64,000 bases of DNA from a virus. The notes beneath the pieces are model-generated. The model was not told the origin of the DNA. It did no database searches and worked only from the letters and a program-made list of their open reading frames with translations. Shown here piece after piece: positions 25,288 through 33,257 of this stretch (the first letter of the stretch is position 1; every line of letters starts with the position of its first letter). Position numbers and translations under genes: made by a program. The stretch spans positions 105,778 through 169,777 of the IMG/VR virus record IMGVR_UViG_3300032249_000542, one strand, 5' to 3'.

Positions 25288-26077
25288 TTTCTTTATACCA
25301 ACATATAAAAGACATGATGCACAAATAACTTTTAGTAATCTACCAAAGTCTTGGCAAGATAGAACATTCTTAGTTGTACAACGTGACGAACGACATTTAT
25401 ATAATGACTATCCGCACATTGTGTTACCTGATGATATAACTAAGGTGCCAGAGAAACGTGAGTGGATTGCAAAACAAAATCTTGACAAACGATTTGGTGT
25501 CTTTGATGATGACTTGAAGTTCTTTAAAACCAAAATGATTAATGATGATTATGAAAAGTCAAAAATCAAAATGGAAGATAAAGATTTTGATGACCTAGAA
25601 GAATTATTGTGTGGTTGGATGGATGAAGGTATTGTGTTTTGTGGTATGGATGTAACATCTAACATACCTGATCGTGAAAAAGAATACAAAGAGATTACTA
25701 GACAATGGTCTAACTTTTTCTTTGATGGTCCGAACTTTCCTGCGAATGAATTGGATTGGACTAGTATACGATATGCAGAAGATTTTCATGTTACCCTACA
25801 GTTATTTAAGATGGGGTATAAGAATCGTCTAAGTAATAGGTATAGAGTTGACCCAGGACCTGTTCAATCAGGCGGTGGATTAACTGATGAAAGAACTATA
25901 CAAGCACATAATGAATCTATGCAAAAACTTGCTTTAGCACACCCAGGACTAGTTGCGTTATATGAAAAAGAAACTACCGCTGGTGAGTGGAAAAATACTG
26001 CAAAAGTAGCAGCAAATATCTCATGGAAGAAAGCATTTAAAGATGCCAATTCGACAACACTAGAAAGTTTCTTTTAA
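25277..26077 (+). CDS. TET-associated-type glycosyltransferase (GT-A fold)
   Basis: 266 aa from ATG 25277, an 11-bp overlap with the dioxygenase gene; an upstream TTG at 25220 would lie deep in that gene. MLNNFFIPTYKRHDAQITFSNLP and REWIAKQNLDKRFGVFDDDLKFF give the pattern of the phage TET-associated glycosyltransferase family, with an acidic DDD (77-79) as the expected metal/nucleotide-sugar site. Later blocks are ANELDWTSIRYAEDFHVTLQLFKMGYKN and an Asn/Ser-rich end. Known members add sugars to TET-made 5hmC in phage DNA. The call rests on motif and neighbourhood together. Confidence 0.65.
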   Translation: MLNNFFIPTYKRHDAQITFSNLPKSWQDRTFLVVQRDERHLYNDYPHIVLPDDITKVPEKREWIAKQNLDKRFGVFDDDLKFFKTKMINDDYEKSKIKMEDKDFDDLEELLCGWMDEGIVFCGMDVTSNIPDREKEYKEITRQWSNFFFDGPNFPANELDWTSIRYAEDFHVTLQLFKMGYKNRLSNRYRVDPGPVQSGGGLTDERTIQAHNESMQKLALAHPGLVALYEKETTAGEWKNTAKVAANISWKKAFKDANSTTLESFF

Positions 26078-26086
26078 GACAACTGC

Positions 26087-26115
26087 TTGACATAAAGCGG
26101 GTTACCATGTATAAT
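26087..26115 (+). promoter_or_regulatory. Near-perfect sigma70 promoter TTGACA-17-TATAAT
   Basis: TTGACA (26087-26092), 17-bp spacer, TATAAT (26110-26115): both hexamers are full consensus at ideal spacing. It is in the 73-bp gap after the glycosyltransferase and drives the gene at 26151 and probably beyond. The strongest host-type promoter in the window, so an immediate-early unit is likely. Confidence 0.93.
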
Positions 26116-26150
26116 GTAATTTAAGTTGGTAAATCAAGAAAGGAAACCCA

Positions 26151-26342
26151 ATGTCAATTTGGCAACAAATGTCTAAAGAGGAAGAAATGCATTTTCACAC
26201 CTCGGTAAATGATGTTATTTCTGCATTTAAATACCACGGTATGCCAGCCGTACTAGATGAAGTATTCAAGGATGCGGCAATTCGGCAACAATTCTATACA
26301 TACTTGACAAATACAGCAAAATCTGTTAATATATCAGTCTAA
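26151..26342 (+). CDS. Small early protein, function unknown
   Basis: 63 aa with ribosome-binding site GAAAGGAAA. First gene behind the consensus sigma70 promoter, so probably among the earliest expressed. It looks all-helical: MSIWQQMSKEEEMHFHTSVNDVI, then KYHGMPAVLDEVFKD and QFYTYLTNTAKS. No cysteine, no membrane segment. A second promoter for the following gene lies within its last codons. Early small phage proteins often target host machinery, but nothing specific is recognisable here. Confidence 0.65.
   Translation: MSIWQQMSKEEEMHFHTSVNDVISAFKYHGMPAVLDEVFKDAAIRQQFYTYLTNTAKSVNISV
26304..26332 (+). promoter_or_regulatory. Sigma70-like promoter TTGACA-17-TAATAT
   Basis: TTGACA (26304-26309), 17-bp spacer, TAATAT (26327-26332), within the 3' end of the preceding gene and 30 bp before the CobT-like start. 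Consensus -35 and a partial -10. Same -10 variant as at 43543. Confidence 0.6.
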
Positions 26343-26361
26343 ATCAATTTTAGGAACTAAA

Positions 26362-28608
26362 ATGCAGATTACCGCTGAAAGTAAATCACAGCTTGCTAAA
26401 CTAATGGCAAGCGAAAATCTAACGGTGCAACACCGTAAAACCTCAACCGCATATTTTCTACCTAAAGAGCGTGTCCTCGTATGTCCTATCTGGCAAGATA
26501 TGGCAGGTGACCTTTATGACCTTTGCATGGGTCATGAGGTTGGTCATGCTTTATATACTCCTGTCGAAGGTTGGCATAATGCTGCTTCGAACAAAGGCAA
26601 GAACTATAAGCACTTCCTGAACATTGTGGAAGATGCCCGTATCGAGAAAAAAATCAAACGTAAATACCCAGGGTTAACTCGCCAGTTTTCTAGTGCATAT
26701 AAAAAACTAGTTGACCGTGATTTCTTTGGTATCGAAAAACGTATAGCACCTTTAACATTTATTGACCGCATCAATCTTGAAACAAAGGTTGGTCAATATA
26801 TTAATACTGAATTTCAAAACGAAATTGAAAAGCAATTACTTGCTGAAGTAAATGCTCTGGAAACATGGGATGATGTTGTTCGTGTTACAGATAAAATCTG
26901 GGAATACTCAAAATCCGAACAACAAGAATTGATGGAAGAATGGTATAAGAGTAATCCATCATATCCTGTTGGTGATGATGGTGAGGACCTTGATGATGAT
27001 TCGTCAGAATTTGGTGATGCTGATTTTGATTCTGATGAATTCGATGAAGGCGATTTTGCTGAAGGTGGTCAATCCGATAAATCTGAAAACCAAGAAGATG
27101 ATGATGGTTCTGGTGAGTATGAGGATATCAAAGATAGTACACCATCTGAATCCGACAAAGGTTTTCAACCTCGTGCTGAAACCGATGAAAATTATCGCCG
27201 TAATGAATTAAGTCTTTTGGATGAATCATCTAAAGAATATGTTTACGTGAGTGTTCCATCAAAAATTAATCTAAATCAAATCATTACACCTGCAAAGCGT
27301 GTACATGAATTGATGATGGAATTCTACACACACTATTATAATGGAAATGTAGAAAGTATAACAAACACATACCTTAACGATTTCAAACAAAAGAATGATC
27401 GTTACATATCATTACTTGCAAAAGAATTTGAAATGCGTAAGGCAGCATCTAAGTTTTCCAAAGCAAAAATATCTGAGACTGGTGATATTGATATTAATAA
27501 AATTTACAAGTATCAAATCGATGATACCATCTTTAAAAAGATGATGCGAGTACCTAAAGGTAAATCACACGGTCTGGTTTTGTTGTTAGACAAATCTGGT
27601 TCTATGTCAGATAATATGGCAGCATCGGTTGAACAAATTTTGGTGCTTGCATCATTCTGCCGCAAAGTGAGTATTCCATTTGTAGTCTATGGTTTTGGTA
27701 ATTCTATGGACGCACGTAAGATAGATTTTCCTAATGAAAACTGTTATACCAACGAATGGTTACAAAGTCAGTTCAGCCAAAACACCGGAGAAGTTTTTTT
27801 GAAACCAGTATTCCTTCGTGAGTATCTGAATTCAAACATGGGTGCTGCTGAGTTTCAAAAGTCTTTCAAAAGTCTTTTGTTGTTTAAGAGTTCATTTGTA
27901 TCTTCAGGTAGATATGGTAGATTGCCGTATCCTCCAAGTGAATCATTATCTAATACACCTTTGACAGAATCTATTTTTGCATTAAAAGAAGTAATTGTAG
28001 AATTCCGTAAAAAGTATAACTTGGATATTGTGAATACGGTTGTTGTGCATGACGGTGATGCTGATGCAGTTCGTCACCAACATGCAGATGGTAGACACCA
28101 AATGATTGCACCAGAGAATACTAATTGTTTCTTGGTTGACCGTAAAAACAAATTTCAAGTAAAGATTGATAATTGTCACAACGGTATGCGTGCTGCATCT
28201 ATGAAATGGTTGACTAAAATAACTGGTGCAAAAATTCATGGTTTCTTTATTACAGAATCTAACCTGCGCCAATTACGTTTGTCAATTGAAACTAAGTATG
28301 AAACCGACGAACTCAAAGAAATTTTGAAAATTCAAGATCGTTGGGAACAGAACAGAAAGTTGCAAGAGTATTCTGACAAGTATGCTAAACTTTTGAGAAA
28401 GCAAAAATTGTTGGAATGTGAAAGAGATGGGTATGGTAATTTCTTCCTTATCCCAGGCGGTGATGATTTGAAAGTTGCCGACGAAAGTTTGAATGTAAAC
28501 GGTAAGATTACAACAAGTAAACTTACCAACGCATTCATGAAAATGAACAAGTCTCGGAAGATTAATCGGGTACTTGTATCTAAGTTTATTGGTGGGATAG
28601 CGGTATAA
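26362..28608 (+). CDS. CobT-like protein: HExxH metalloprotease-like domain plus VWA domain
   Basis: 748 aa. An N-terminal metallopeptidase-like region has GHEVGHALYTP (H58, H62) followed by NIVEDARIEKKI (E90). An acidic low-complexity linker spans about residues 204-262. A von Willebrand A domain has the MIDAS motif LLLDKSGSMS (D410, S412, S414). A basic C-terminus follows. The layout is that of phage CobT-like proteins, which pair with a CobS/MoxR-like AAA ATPase, here the next gene. By analogy with MoxR-VWA pairs, a chaperone-like or metal-insertion complex is likely. True cobalamin synthesis is doubtful because no other cob gene is present. Whether the HExxH site is proteolytic is untested. 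Confidence 0.82.
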   Translation: MQITAESKSQLAKLMASENLTVQHRKTSTAYFLPKERVLVCPIWQDMAGDLYDLCMGHEVGHALYTPVEGWHNAASNKGKNYKHFLNIVEDARIEKKIKRKYPGLTRQFSSAYKKLVDRDFFGIEKRIAPLTFIDRINLETKVGQYINTEFQNEIEKQLLAEVNALETWDDVVRVTDKIWEYSKSEQQELMEEWYKSNPSYPVGDDGEDLDDDSSEFGDADFDSDEFDEGDFAEGGQSDKSENQEDDDGSGEYEDIKDSTPSESDKGFQPRAETDENYRRNELSLLDESSKEYVYVSVPSKINLNQIITPAKRVHELMMEFYTHYYNGNVESITNTYLNDFKQKNDRYISLLAKEFEMRKAASKFSKAKISETGDIDINKIYKYQIDDTIFKKMMRVPKGKSHGLVLLLDKSGSMSDNMAASVEQILVLASFCRKVSIPFVVYGFGNSMDARKIDFPNENCYTNEWLQSQFSQNTGEVFLKPVFLREYLNSNMGAAEFQKSFKSLLLFKSSFVSSGRYGRLPYPPSESLSNTPLTESIFALKEVIVEFRKKYNLDIVNTVVVHDGDADAVRHQHADGRHQMIAPENTNCFLVDRKNKFQVKIDNCHNGMRAASMKWLTKITGAKIHGFFITESNLRQLRLSIETKYETDELKEILKIQDRWEQNRKLQEYSDKYAKLLRKQKLLECERDGYGNFFLIPGGDDLKVADESLNVNGKITTSKLTNAFMKMNKSRKINRVLVSKFIGGIAV

Positions 28609-28620
28609 TTCAAATATCGC

Positions 28621-28649
28621 TTGACATATATCCCGTATTGTGTTATTAT
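28621..28649 (+). promoter_or_regulatory. Sigma70 promoter TTGACA-17-TATTAT before the AAA ATPase
   Basis: TTGACA (28621-28626), 17-bp spacer, TATTAT (28644-28649), in the 71-bp gap before the start at 28680. Consensus -35 and 5 of 6 in the -10. Confidence 0.88.
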
Positions 28650-28679
28650 AGTTGTTCATTGTGATTAGGAGTTTATATT

Positions 28680-29852
28680 ATGGCAAGTCGTTCAGAGAGT
28701 CGTCAGAAGTTTTTGAATGCTGTTATCGCACTCGGTAAAACCGAAGTGACCCGTCCAGAAGTTTTCGCAATCGCTGAAAATATTGGAATCCCAGTACCTC
28801 AATGGTTTTTAAAAGAAGATGAATATCGTGCAGGTCGTGGTTTATATCGTGTACCACAATTAACTGCAAAAGTTTTAGCAATGCCTATTAAGGAAGAGCC
28901 TGTAATGGAAACTAAGTCTGGTCACCGTATCACCAATGTTACTACTGACCTTGAGACTGAGGACCTAGTACCTAAGGTTCATCCAAACTATGTTCCTTTC
29001 GGAAACTTTGATGATATCCTGAATATCGTTAAGTCAAATACTTTTTATCCCGTATTCATCACAGGTCAATCTGGTAATGGTAAAACCATGTCAGTTGAAC
29101 AGGCTTGTGCAAAAGCAAAACGTAAATTCGTTTGCGTATCAATGACACCTGATACCGATGAATCTGATTTGCTTGGTAACTACGTTTTGATTAACGGTCA
29201 GATGGAATGGCGTGACGGTCCTGTTACCGTTGCAGCACGACAAGGTGCTGTATTGTGTATCGATGAAATTGACTACGGTGCAAACAATCTTGCATCATTG
29301 CAACGTGTCCTCGAAGGCAAACCATTCTTGTTGAAGAAAAAGAATGAACTAGTTGCACCTGCTCCTGGGTTTACTGTTATAGCAACTGCTAATACCAAGG
29401 GTAAAGGTTCAGAGGATGGTCGTTACATGTACACCAACGTACTAAACGAAGCGTTCCTTGAGCGTTTCATTAATACGATGGAACAAGATTGGCCAACAAC
29501 TATGATCGAACGCAAGATCATCAAGAAAGAACTTGCTTCGGTTGGTCGTAGCGATGATGAGTTTGCAGAGAAACTTGTTACTTGGGCAGATGTTATTCGT
29601 AAAACATTTGCAGAAGGCGGTGTTGACGAAGTGATTTCTACTCGCCGTTTAGTACACATTACTCGCACCTTTGGTGTGTTCGGTAACAAGATGAAGGCAA
29701 TCGAATTGTGCTTGAATCGTTTTGACATTGATACCAAAACATCTTTCTTAGACTTGTACACTAAGGTTGATGCAGGTGCTAATACCGAAACTATCTTGGC
29801 ACAAACTCAGGAAGAAACAACACCTGAAACAACTACAGATATACCTTTCTAA
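28680..29852 (+). CDS. cobS: CobS/MoxR-like AAA+ ATPase
   Basis: 390 aa. N-terminal winged-helix-like segment (VTRPEVFAIAENIGIPVPQWFLKEDEYRAGRGLYRVP), then an AAA+ core with Walker A GQSGNGKT (129-136), Walker B VLCIDEID (191-198), sensor-1 VIATANTKGKG and arginine-containing AFLERFINTME. Close to proteins called cobS in T4-like cyanophages. It has its own sigma70 promoter. It lies directly after the CobT-like VWA gene, which supports a two-component AAA-VWA machine. The substrate is unknown and the name cobS is by homology only. Confidence 0.85.
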   Translation: MASRSESRQKFLNAVIALGKTEVTRPEVFAIAENIGIPVPQWFLKEDEYRAGRGLYRVPQLTAKVLAMPIKEEPVMETKSGHRITNVTTDLETEDLVPKVHPNYVPFGNFDDILNIVKSNTFYPVFITGQSGNGKTMSVEQACAKAKRKFVCVSMTPDTDESDLLGNYVLINGQMEWRDGPVTVAARQGAVLCIDEIDYGANNLASLQRVLEGKPFLLKKKNELVAPAPGFTVIATANTKGKGSEDGRYMYTNVLNEAFLERFINTMEQDWPTTMIERKIIKKELASVGRSDDEFAEKLVTWADVIRKTFAEGGVDEVISTRRLVHITRTFGVFGNKMKAIELCLNRFDIDTKTSFLDLYTKVDAGANTETILAQTQEETTPETTTDIPF

Positions 29853-29867
29853 TCAACATGATTACCA

Positions 29868-29895
29868 GAGAGAGTATTGACTTACTCTCTCTTTT
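29868..29895 (+). terminator. Terminator hairpin with a promoter -35 in its loop
   Basis: GAGAGAGTA (29868-29876) pairs perfectly with TACTCTCTC (29883-29891) around the loop TTGACT, followed by TTTT. The stem is AT/GC mixed and moderately strong. The loop is the -35 hexamer of the next promoter, so the terminator of the ATPase gene and the promoter of the next gene share bases. Confidence 0.7.
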
Positions 29896-29905
29896 GTAGT
29901 ATGAT
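29877..29905 (+). promoter_or_regulatory. Sigma70 promoter TTGACT-17-TATGAT before the winged-helix gene
   Basis: TTGACT (29877-29882), 17-bp spacer, TATGAT (29900-29905). Expected start near 29912 gives a ~64-nt leader containing two possible hairpins: CAGAG/CTCTG (29916-29920 with 29930-29934) and GACTGC/GCAGTC (29924-29929 with 29950-29955), which exclude each other. Confidence 0.8.
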
Positions 29906-29975
29906 GTACATATTGCAGAGAAAGACTGCCTCTGTGATGTTTCTAAAGCGCAGTCATATTTTATGGAGTTTTTGA

Positions 29976-30251
29976 ATGAAGTCAGCTAAACAAAAAGTGC
30001 TTGCATATCTTTCTAAAGAAGATGGTTACAACACACTAACACCAAACAAAATGCAATCACTCTACGGTATTGCAAATCCATCAGCAACCATCAATGAGTT
30101 GCGTAACGATGGTCATGCGATCTATTTCAATAGCCGCATCAACAGCAACGGCGAGAAAGTTTCTTTCTACCGTTTAGGCACACCTACTAAGCGTATCGTT
30201 GCTGCAGGTATTGCTGCTATTCGTGCCCAAGGCGAACGTGCTTTTGCCTAA
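29976..30251 (+). CDS. Winged helix-turn-helix DNA-binding protein
   Basis: 91 aa. SAKQKVLAYLSKEDGYNTLTPNKMQSLYGIANPSATINELRNDGHAIYF is a typical winged-helix layout: helix 1, turn, recognition helix beginning ANPSATINELR, and wing NSRINSNGEKVSFYRLG. A basic alanine-rich C-terminal helix follows. Small regulators of this kind are common in T4-like cyanophages. It stands alone between its own promoter and a terminator, so it is separately controlled. A transcription regulator role is inferred, and the operator is unknown. Confidence 0.75.
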   Translation: MKSAKQKVLAYLSKEDGYNTLTPNKMQSLYGIANPSATINELRNDGHAIYFNSRINSNGEKVSFYRLGTPTKRIVAAGIAAIRAQGERAFA

Positions 30252-30270
30252 TTTCTAGGCGAAAAATCTG

Positions 30271-30311
30271 GAGAGTGGAGATATATAATAGTGTCTCCCT
30301 CTCTTTTTTTT
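30271..30311 (+). terminator. Rho-independent terminator after the winged-helix gene
   Basis: GAGAGTGGAGA (30271-30281) pairs with TCTCCCTCTC (30294-30303) with one bulged base, followed by eight T (30304-30311). The loop contains TATAAT (30284-30289), but no -35 is found 16-18 bp upstream. Confidence 0.82.
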
Positions 30312-30322
30312 ATGGATAAACT

Positions 30323-31117
30323 ATGGAAATACAAGTAAAAATAGATGAATTGAGAAAAAATAAACTGTTTGTTGCAACCCCAATGTATGGTGGTATGGCA
30401 AATGGCTTGTATGTCAAGTCCAGTCTTGATCTACAGGCAGTCATGTCAAGATACGGAGTTGAAACTAAGTTTTCTTTCCTATTCAATGAATCACTAATCA
30501 CACGAGCAAGAAATTATCTAGTAGATGAATTCCTCCGCTCTGAATGCACACACTTACTCTTTATCGATTCTGATATTCATTATGATCCACGTGACGTTAT
30601 CGCATTGATGGCACTTGATAAAGATGTTATTGGTGCTCCTTACCCTAAGAAGTCAATCAACTGGGGTAACATTGCAAGCGCAGCTCGCAAGCATCCAAAC
30701 CTTGATCCCAAAGAACTTGAAACCCTTGTTGGTGAATATGTTTTCAATGTGGTTAAAGGTACATCACAATTTCAAGTTACAGAACCACTTGAAGTGATGG
30801 AAATTGGTACAGGGTTCATGATGGTAAAACGTGAGGTATTCGGAAAGTATGCGGAAGCATATCCAGAGTATCGTTACAAACCAGATCATGTTGGTCAAGC
30901 AAACTTTGATGGTTCAAGATACATTCATGCGTATTTTGATACAGTCATTGATCCTGAATCTGAGCGTTACTTGTCAGAGGATTACATGTTCTGTCAATGG
31001 TGGCGTAAAATCGGTGGACAGATTTATCTTTGTCCATGGATGAAAACGCAACACATCGGTACCTATGCTTTCTCTGGCAATATGCCAAAGGTAGCGGAAC
31101 TAACTGGTAAACTGTAA
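30323..31117 (+). CDS. Glycosyltransferase, GT-A fold
   Basis: 264 aa. LFVATPMYGGMANGLYV opens a nucleotide-sugar-binding Rossmann-like half. HLLFIDSDIHYDP carries the DxD metal motif (D82-x-D84), and MEIGTGFMMVKREVF and DYMFCQWWRKIGGQIYLCPWM are the acceptor-side motifs of Anp1-like/phage GT-A enzymes. The ribosome-binding site is weak. It could act on phage DNA together with the TET cassette 5 kb upstream, or on a surface glycan. The sequence does not decide. TAATG junction with the next gene. Confidence 0.78.
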   Translation: MEIQVKIDELRKNKLFVATPMYGGMANGLYVKSSLDLQAVMSRYGVETKFSFLFNESLITRARNYLVDEFLRSECTHLLFIDSDIHYDPRDVIALMALDKDVIGAPYPKKSINWGNIASAARKHPNLDPKELETLVGEYVFNVVKGTSQFQVTEPLEVMEIGTGFMMVKREVFGKYAEAYPEYRYKPDHVGQANFDGSRYIHAYFDTVIDPESERYLSEDYMFCQWWRKIGGQIYLCPWMKTQHIGTYAFSGNMPKVAELTGKL

Positions 31118-31461
31118 TGGAACAGATTGGCCGTAAGTTTGATGGTGAGAAACTAGAGTATGGTTTATTGCCACCGCTTGCATTAAAGGCCACGGTTGAC
31201 GTATTGACGTTTGGTGCTCAGAAGTATGAACGAGGTAATTGGAAGTACGTTTCTGAATCCAAACGAAGATATTTTGATGCATTGCATCGGCACATATGGG
31301 AATGGAAAGAAGGTGAACAACTAGATCCTGAATCTGGTAAACATCATCTAGCTCATGCCATATGTTGCTTGATGTTTTTGTATGAACATGATATACTCTA
31401 TTCTATTGATGACAATTTTAATAATGAGGCAAAAAATGAAGCTATCCAAAGAAACAGTTGA
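31117..31461 (+). CDS. DUF5664-like dNTP diphosphohydrolase
   Basis: 114 aa. KFDGEKLEYGLLPPLALKATVDVLTFGAQKYERGNWKYV and HRHIWEWKEGEQLDPESGKHHLAHAICCLMFLYEHD match the family Pfam names dATP/dGTP diphosphohydrolase N-terminal (DUF5664), a helical MazG-like pyrophosphohydrolase with His/Asp/Glu metal sites. Likely role: adjusting nucleotide pools. In some phages relatives act in alternative-base metabolism, but no PurZ is in this window. The gp45 promoter and start lie within its end. Confidence 0.72.
   Translation: MEQIGRKFDGEKLEYGLLPPLALKATVDVLTFGAQKYERGNWKYVSESKRRYFDALHRHIWEWKEGEQLDPESGKHHLAHAICCLMFLYEHDILYSIDDNFNNEAKNEAIQRNS
31369..31397 (+). promoter_or_regulatory. Sigma70-like promoter TTGATG-17-TATACT before gp45
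   Basis: TTGATG (31369-31374), 17-bp spacer, TATACT (31392-31397), inside the upstream gene and 38 bp before the gp45 start. Same -10 as the uvsY promoter. It would start the replisome operon. Confidence 0.65.
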
Positions 31462-32116
31462 GATTCTTAAAAACTACGGTGCTATCAATCAAGGTATGTA
31501 CTTCCGTCAAGGTAAGTTTTTAAAGACTGTCAACTCCCACAAAAACATTCTAACAAGCGCACAGATTGACGAGGATATTCCAGTTAATTTTGGTGTGTAT
31601 GATATCAACAACTTCCTAAGTGTTATATCACTTGACGAATCACCAGAGTTTGAATTCAGTTCAAATGATGTTAAGATTAAGTGTAAAGGTGGTCGTAGCA
31701 TCATCAAGTATGGATTCTGCCAACCAGACTTAATTGTTTGTGCTCCAGAAAAAGACTTGGTAATGCCAGATCCAGAAATTCAATTCAATCTTTCACAAGA
31801 TGACTTGAAGTGGATTCTACGTAGTGCAAGTGTATTATCTACACCGCAAGTTGTTGTTGAATCTGATGGTGCAGATATAAATGTTACTGCAACCGATCTT
31901 TCTAATGACGCTACTAATGTCAACACACTAAGAGTTGGTGACGGTAACGGTAGTGCATACAAAATGATTTTCAAGGCTGAGTTCCTTGAGAAACTTATGT
32001 CTGGTAATTACGAAGTGAAGATTTCTTCTAAAGGTATCTCACATTTCAAAAACACTGGCCGTAAGATTGAATACTGGATTACTACTGAAACTGGTAGTAA
32101 ATTTTCTGCATCCTAA
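31436..32116 (+). CDS. gp45: Sliding clamp gp45
   Basis: 226 aa from ATG 31436 (T4 228 aa). An upstream ATG at 31382 would add 18 residues unrelated to the family and lies in the previous gene. MKLSKETVEILKNYGAINQGM parallels T4 MKLSKDTTALLKNFATINSGI. The body has the clamp beta-alpha repeats, e.g. FGVYDINNFLSVISL and LMSGNYEVKISSKG. The trimeric clamp tethers polymerase gp43 and, with gp55, activates late transcription. GAGG upstream is the ribosome-binding site. Confidence 0.93.
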   Translation: MKLSKETVEILKNYGAINQGMYFRQGKFLKTVNSHKNILTSAQIDEDIPVNFGVYDINNFLSVISLDESPEFEFSSNDVKIKCKGGRSIIKYGFCQPDLIVCAPEKDLVMPDPEIQFNLSQDDLKWILRSASVLSTPQVVVESDGADINVTATDLSNDATNVNTLRVGDGNGSAYKMIFKAEFLEKLMSGNYEVKISSKGISHFKNTGRKIEYWITTETGSKFSAS

Positions 32117-32131
32117 TAGGACATTTATATT

Positions 32132-32299
32132 ATGAAACAATTCTTTACTCCTAAAGAAGAATACATTGCTGTTCTCCAAACAGAAATGGAAACATTGTTG
32201 CGTTATTACTTTAATCCAAATAAAGAAGGTACAGGACACTACAACACAGCAGCAAGTGTCCTGTCCGAAAGAATTAAAGAATTACAAGCGCAAGTTTAA
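32132..32299 (+). CDS. Small protein between clamp and clamp loader (55 aa)
   Basis: 55 aa from ATG 32132. MKQFFTPKEEYIAVLQTEMETLLRYYF, then NPNKEGTGHYNTAASVLSERIKELQAQV: two helices joined by a loop. The predicted amphipathic helices and fit between gp45 and gp44 support a real gene. No function recognised. It could bind the clamp or loader, judging from location only. Confidence 0.6.
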   Translation: MKQFFTPKEEYIAVLQTEMETLLRYYFNPNKEGTGHYNTAASVLSERIKELQAQV

Positions 32300-32324
32300 A
32301 TTATGATTTTTGTGAAAGGTTCTA

Positions 32325-33257
32325 ATGGAACATATATTATGGACAGAGAAGTATCGTCCTCAAACGATAGAAAACTGTATCCTACCAGAACGATTGAAAA
32401 AACCATTTCAGGAATACGTCAATCAAAAGACTATTCCGAATCTTCTATTGAGTGGTGGCCCAGGAGTCGGAAAGACAACTGTAGCCAAAGCAATGTGCAA
32501 CGAGATAGGATGCGATTATCTAGTAATCAATGGTTCTGACGAATCTGGTATTGATACATTCCGCACTAAAATAAAGCACTACGCTTCTTCTATGTCATTT
32601 GATGGTAATCGTAAGGTTATCATCATTGACGAAGCGGATTATCTAAATCCTAATTCTACACAACCTGCTCTGCGTAATGCGATTGAAGAATTCGCAGGAA
32701 ACTGCTCATTCATCTTTACTTGTAATTTCAAGAATCGTATTATTGATCCACTTCATTCACGGTGTGCTGTGATTGAGTTTGGTATGAAGAACGGTGAGAA
32801 AGAAAAGATGGCTTCGCAGTTTTTCAAGCGAATTCAGGAGATTTTGCAAAGTGAAAAAATCGAGTTTGATAAGGCAGTTGTTGCCGAGTTAGTCAAGAAA
32901 CACTTTCCAGACTTCCGTCGTGTCGTTAATGAACTGCAAAGGTATTCAAAGTTTGGTGAGATCAATCAAGGTATCCTTGCACAGATATCATCAACAAAAA
33001 TTTCTGACATTGTAAAACACATTTCTGCAAAAGACTTTGGTTCCATTCGTAAATGGGCAGCGACAGAAGATATCGATCCTACTACAGTTTTCAGAATGAT
33101 TTACGATAACATGTATGATATATTGAAACCAAATTCAATTCCAAAAGCAGTTTGTATTCTTGCTGACTATCAGTACAAGAATGCTTTTGTTGCTGATCCT
33201 GAAATCAATATGGTTGCATGTTTGACTGAACTGATGGTTGAATGTGAATTTCAATAA
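32325..33257 (+). CDS. gp44: Clamp loader large subunit gp44
   Basis: 310 aa (T4 319 aa). WTEKYRPQTIENCILPERLK start, Walker A GGPGVGKTTVAK, Walker B VIIIDEADYL, sensor-1 FIFTCNFKNRI and SRC motif LHSRCAVIEF. It is the AAA+ subunit that with gp62 opens and loads gp45. AAAGG precedes the ATG. TAATG overlap with gp62. Confidence 0.95.
   Translation: MEHILWTEKYRPQTIENCILPERLKKPFQEYVNQKTIPNLLLSGGPGVGKTTVAKAMCNEIGCDYLVINGSDESGIDTFRTKIKHYASSMSFDGNRKVIIIDEADYLNPNSTQPALRNAIEEFAGNCSFIFTCNFKNRIIDPLHSRCAVIEFGMKNGEKEKMASQFFKRIQEILQSEKIEFDKAVVAELVKKHFPDFRRVVNELQRYSKFGEINQGILAQISSTKISDIVKHISAKDFGSIRKWAATEDIDPTTVFRMIYDNMYDILKPNSIPKAVCILADYQYKNAFVADPEINMVACLTELMVECEFQ

Noticed and set aside
31382-31436. Longer start for gp45 (ATG 31382)
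   Set aside because: The extra 18 residues overlap the upstream gene, resemble no clamp, and the ATG at 31436 gives a T4-like N-terminus with a ribosome-binding site.
31117-31461. Evidence for a 2-aminoadenine (Z) genome from the DUF5664-like protein
   Set aside because: No PurZ homologue or dATP hydrolase DatZ is visible in this window, and the polymerase is the gp43 type, so the claim is unsupported.
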